Positions 61,169 through 64,000 of a DNA stretch of 64,000 nucleotides are shown here, in pieces. Both the position numbers and the translations under genes were made by a program. Origin of the DNA: Thermococcus sp. (lineage in GTDB: Archaea > Methanobacteriota_B > Thermococci > Thermococcales > Thermococcaceae); contig NZ_JALVAO010000015.1 in assembly GCF_027011145.1 (NCBI RefSeq), positions 40,412-104,411 of the forward strand, in the 5' to 3' direction. The notes under the pieces were generated by a model, which was not told the origin of the DNA, searched no databases, and worked only from the letters and a program-made list of their open reading frames with translations. The number at the start of each line of letters is the position of its first letter. The first letter of the stretch is position 1.

Positions 61169-61448
61169 TAGAAACTTTTTCCAAGCAAAAGTTTCAGCAA
61201 AATTCGCATGTCGCTTTTGGAAATTCCCAGTTTTAAGGGGATTTGCCCCTTCACCCGTAGGTTTTGCGGTGTTTCACTGCGAGAATAACGCCCGAAGGAC
61301 GTCAAAAGAAGGGAAAACGGGCCTTAACATCGAGATTTTTGAGTTAAATCCGCCTCGAACTTGCAATTTTTGAGAGGACATGCAAACTCATTCCAAGCAA
61401 TTTTGATGGAAGTTTATTCTTTGGTCAAACTTTGCTCAGCAAAGTTTG
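61169..61448. repeat. structured non-coding region downstream of tRNA-Gln
   Basis: 280 bases with no supportable gene. It contains three hairpins: 61171-61195, AAGGGG/CCCCTT at 61235-61251 and CAAACTTTGCT/AGCAAAGTTTG at 61426-61448. A 10-base direct repeat (TTCCAAGCAA at 61179-61188 and 61391-61400) lies near each end. The sequence type looks like one I associate with dispersed intergenic copies in Thermococcus genomes, but I cannot confirm copies here. Confidence 0.4.
61171..61195 (+). terminator. hairpin immediately 3' of tRNA-Gln
   Basis: GAAACTTTT at 61171-61179 pairs exactly with AAAAGTTTC at 61187-61195 across a 7-base loop. It starts 2 bases after the CCA. It may terminate or process the tRNA transcript, or be part of the structured non-coding region that follows. 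Confidence 0.5.
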
Positions 61449-62135
61449 CTAAAACGCAAACTCCTCGACGCTAAAGCTGTCCATAACCCTGTCAAAGTCA
61501 CTCTCAGGGGTGTAGATAAACCCACAGCGGGTGCACTTCAAAACGCCGTTCTCCTCACTAAGGGGAGCAAAACAGACCGGACAGCGGTATTCATCCCGCC
61601 TCAGGGAATCGTAAACATCGTCCCTCATGACGAGGACGTTTAAGTCGTTCTCCCAGTCCTCGTGGAGAAGCCCCCAGTAAGGTGTCTCAACTGGATAGAA
61701 GTCTTCAAGGATAAGCGCCTTAATCCCGATTCCTCTAACGCCGGGAGGAAGGCTCTCCGCCGGTTCTATCGCAACAACGTACTGGTTGTAGAACTCTATG
61801 TTCTCAGCTCTGATTGTTAATCCTCTCGAGAGCCTCGAACGGAGGGGGAACAGCTGGAGAAACAGGCTCTCCCGCTCAACGTCCCAGCTCGCGCTTAGTG
61901 AAACGCCTCCCTTCGTGAAGAACTGCGTAACGTACTGGTCACCGCTCTCCTCCCCGGCAAAGGAAAAACCGAGCTTCCTCATTGCCCGGGCTATAAAACC
62001 TGGCCTGGGAAGCTTTTGATAGCCAATTAGATACTCCCCTAACCATCCAGCTAAGGGCATGGAGTAGCCGATGAAGGCCTGCCTCTGGACGCGCAGGTAG
62101 GCAACGCTGGGAACGAGCTTGAACTGGTTCATCAA
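61449..62135 (-). CDS. conserved hypothetical protein with C-terminal zinc ribbon
   Basis: 228 residues. The body is beta-rich and ends in a zinc ribbon: CPVC near 190, then CTRCGFIYTP. The N-terminus has LVPSVAYLRVQRQAFIGYSM, and there is an acidic helix after the ribbon. Could bind nucleic acid or protein partners. It is followed on its strand by an 11-bp inverted repeat (61426-61448) that may mark its transcript end. Upstream lies polC, same strand. Confidence 0.7.
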   Translation of the reverse strand: MMNQFKLVPSVAYLRVQRQAFIGYSMPLAGWLGEYLIGYQKLPRPGFIARAMRKLGFSFAGEESGDQYVTQFFTKGGVSLSASWDVERESLFLQLFPLRSRLSRGLTIRAENIEFYNQYVVAIEPAESLPPGVRGIGIKALILEDFYPVETPYWGLLHEDWENDLNVLVMRDDVYDSLRRDEYRCPVCFAPLSEENGVLKCTRCGFIYTPESDFDRVMDSFSVEEFAF

Positions 62136-62163
62136 AGAAAATTGACGGTCAAAGTATAAATAG

Positions 62164-64000
62164 CTAACTCCCGAAGAACTCGTCGAGGCTTATGCTCTTC
62201 CTTTTCTTGGCCTTAGCGCGTTTCTCCTTCTTGACCTCCTCCTTAAGTTCCTTCGATTTTTCGACCACTTTGGACTTCTTCTCAACGGGTTTCCCTTTGT
62301 CCCGCTTTCCATTTCCGTTGAAGCTTTCCAGGTAGCCGTTCTTTCCGTTTGAATGGCCGGTTCTTTCCTTAATCATCTTTTCACATACATCCGCTGAAAA
62401 ACCGAGTAAAGTCCTCTGCTTTTCCGGTAGAACGTTCTCGAAGAGCGTCTTTATGTCCTTCTCGGTCAGGCAAATCCTCTGCCTCGTGTAGTCTTTGACC
62501 TTATATCTGGTAACCAGCATCTTCGCCGTTGGCAAATACTTCTCGACCGCGCCTTTGCTTACCGTCAGGACTATCTTCCCGCCACACTTGGGGCACTTTC
62601 CTGTCAGCGGTGGCCTCCTGTATTTGGTGTTGCACTTCACACAGCGGAACTCCTGTCTGGTGAAGCTCCTGAGGTTGCCCCTCAAGTCCGGAATCAGGTG
62701 GGAGTTAAGTATTGTCTCAGCGACGTGGTGTTCATCAACCGCGCGAATCCTCTCGGCCAAAGCCAGCTGTCTTTCAACCTTCTCCACCATGTCGCCGAGC
62801 TGTTTGTAGAGGCTCATCTTCGGGCCAAGGCCAATATCGTCGGTGTCGTGGGTGAACTTTATGCCCTCGTACATCTCAGGTTTGCCGAGTCTATCCTCGA
62901 CGCGCTCGATGAACTTGATTTCCTTAGGAGATTTCATCTCATAGGTAGCCCTGTAGAATTCCAGCGGGTAGTACCTAACCACGTCCATGTTGTGGACCTC
63001 GCTGTCCACTTCCCTCGGGTCTAGACGGGTCGTAACTACCAGTGGCGCGTCCATCTTTCCACCGCGCTTCTCCGGGAGGTAATACTTGCTGAAGTTCAGC
63101 AGGGCATCAAGAAGGAGCATTACAGCGTCTTCGTCGCCGTCGCAGTTCCTCCTCTTCGCGGCGTGGTAATACGGATGAGCGTAACCGACGAGAACGTCGG
63201 AGAAGCCTATAATTCTTCCAATGATTCCGGCCGATGTGTGGGGGGCGAGGCCTATGACAAGGTGCCCTATCAAATCCTCCATCTTCTCGGCGTTGTAGAA
63301 CCTCGGTAAACCGTAGAACTTCTCTAGGAGATCGTCGATGAAGCGCGCGACCTTCAGGAGGTATTTTCCCGCTTCATAGGAGAGTATAACGTCCTGAACC
63401 TTAAGTTCAACTATCTGGTCGTCTCTCTCGAGTGGCTTACCCTCGAAGTCGTGGGTATAGCCGAGCTCCCTCAACTTCTCAACGCTCACGCCAATCTCTT
63501 TGGGCTTGAAGTGGGTTATGGGCGCATCCGTGGCGTCAAAACGAATAGTACCATCTTTAAAGACGTAAACGTCGTTCTTAACCCTCAAAAGACCCTTTTC
63601 AAGGGGTTCCGCCATTTTATAGCCCGAAGTCATTCCCTTGACGCCCTTGAGCCTGTCTATTCCGTAAACCTTCACGTTGTCCATGGCACGTCTGAGCAGT
63701 TCGGAGGGCTTTATCTTCCTCTCCGCATAAGGCCTCAGCTCAACGTCACAACGCGGACAGCGGAAGTTGAATTCCTTGGCTTCCCCCTCAGGATAGTCGG
63801 CGTTGCACTTTGGACAGTGCCAGAGGAGTTCCTTTCTCGCCCCACAGACGGGGCAGAGGTGCTCCGGGCCGATATGGCCACAGTTAGGACACTTAAAGAA
63901 GGCTATCTCCACTTTGGCCGTTTTGCCCTCTTCCGCGGCCTTCTTTATGTCCCTGCTTGGGCCTCCGGCAAGGCCAATCGGGAAGAGCACCTGAACCGGG
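62164..64000 (-). CDS. polC: DNA polymerase D large subunit (DP2), 5' end outside window
   Basis: The last 610 or so residues of DP2, the catalytic subunit of the archaeal replicative polymerase PolD. Zinc-finger-like CPNC...CPVC and CPKC...CPRC clusters come first, then the catalytic [11 protein letters not shown] with its two acidic metal ligands. The CxxC pairs in [10 protein letters not shown] and CPKCGG form another zinc site. The end [11 protein letters not shown] is a PCNA-interacting (PIP) motif. The NC/DGDED site carries an intein in some Pyrococcus species; here it is uninterrupted. The frame continues past base 64000. Confidence 0.95.
   Translation of the reverse strand, partial: PVQVLFPIGLAGGPSRDIKKAAEEGKTAKVEIAFFKCPNCGHIGPEHLCPVCGARKELLWHCPKCNADYPEGEAKEFNFRCPRCDVELRPYAERKIKPSELLRRAMDNVKVYGIDRLKGVKGMTSGYKMAEPLEKGLLRVKNDVYVFKDGTIRFDATDAPITHFKPKEIGVSVEKLRELGYTHDFEGKPLERDDQIVELKVQDVILSYEAGKYLLKVARFIDDLLEKFYGLPRFYNAEKMEDLIGHLVIGLAPHTSAGIIGRIIGFSDVLVGYAHPYYHAAKRRNCDGDEDAVMLLLDALLNFSKYYLPEKRGGKMDAPLVVTTRLDPREVDSEVHNMDVVRYYPLEFYRATYEMKSPKEIKFIERVEDRLGKPEMYEGIKFTHDTDDIGLGPKMSLYKQLGDMVEKVERQLALAERIRAVDEHHVAETILNSHLIPDLRGNLRSFTRQEFRCVKCNTKYRRPPLTGKCPKCGGKIVLTVSKGAVEKYLPTAKMLVTRYKVKDYTRQRICLTEKDIKTLFENVLPEKQRTLLGFSADVCEKMIKERTGHSNGKNGYLESFNGNGKRDKGKPVEKKSKVVEKSKELKEEVKKEKRAKAKKRKSISLDEFFGS

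Noticed and set aside
61084..61305. 73-codon minus-strand frame across tRNA-Gln
   Set aside because: It runs through the tRNA cloverleaf and the hairpin region, so it cannot be a credible protein gene.

Overview
The window is a dense stretch of a hyperthermophilic euryarchaeon, almost certainly a Thermococcus. It carries the DNA polymerase D large subunit, the 14-subunit membrane-bound hydrogenase (Mbh), CDP-archaeol synthase, Kae1, an ADP-forming acyl-CoA synthetase subunit, an archaeal enolase, triosephosphate isomerase and CoaD. It also has Thermococcales-style signals: GGTGG ribosome binding sites, TATA boxes, a SurR site and Thermococcales-glycolytic-motif-like sites. From memory, the order fdh - mbh - trxB - ornithine aminotransferase - deoC - enolase - tpi matches T. 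kodakarensis around TK2076-TK2129; I could not run an alignment.

Layout. Bases 1-10,000 hold housekeeping and conserved genes: the end of an M19 dipeptidase, a KaiC-like ATPase, a methyltransferase, an S9 peptidase, a RIO-like kinase, a phosphate transporter with its DUF47 partner, a lipoprotein phosphoesterase and a cupin. Bases 10,000-14,100 contain a signal peptidase I next to a small secreted beta-rich protein, an e-MtaB tRNA-modifying enzyme, and an AT-rich pair of exported proteins. Both of those reading frames break at a poly-T tract inside the signal peptide. Bases 14,500-27,600 form one energy-conservation block: a cysteine-type formate dehydrogenase with three Fe-S subunits and a GltD-like flavoprotein, followed by a complete mbhA-N operon behind a consensus SurR site. 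Bases 27,600-33,500 carry small regulated genes, including a 58-codon gene overlapping its neighbour and a divergent HTH regulator with a perfect palindrome, then ferritin-like paralogues, an AAA ATPase and thioredoxin reductase.

Bases 33,500-45,200 are metabolic: aminotransferase, an orphan ECF S-component, deoC coupled to a DUF1884 (family 4 encapsulin-like) gene, enolase, a radical SAM protein, an Lrp regulator, XTP pyrophosphatase, an adenosine-specific kinase, a SPASM protein lacking the radical-SAM cysteines, and moaE, a moeB-like gene and moaD, which make the molybdo/tungstopterin needed by the formate dehydrogenase. Bases 45,200-50,300 form a second AT-rich island with a 1093-residue exported CARDB-like protein and three small membrane proteins, one apparently frameshifted. 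Bases 50,300-64,000 return to core genes: carS, an NSUN6-like RNA methyltransferase, a flippase-like protein, NAD kinase, DUF835, kae1, an acyl-CoA synthetase alpha subunit, coaD, tpi, tRNA-Gln and the 3' part of polC (DP2).

No CRISPR array, insertion sequence, integrase or rRNA gene was seen. Genes are packed tightly: most operon junctions are ATGA overlaps, and five convergent pairs share a 4-bp double stop codon.
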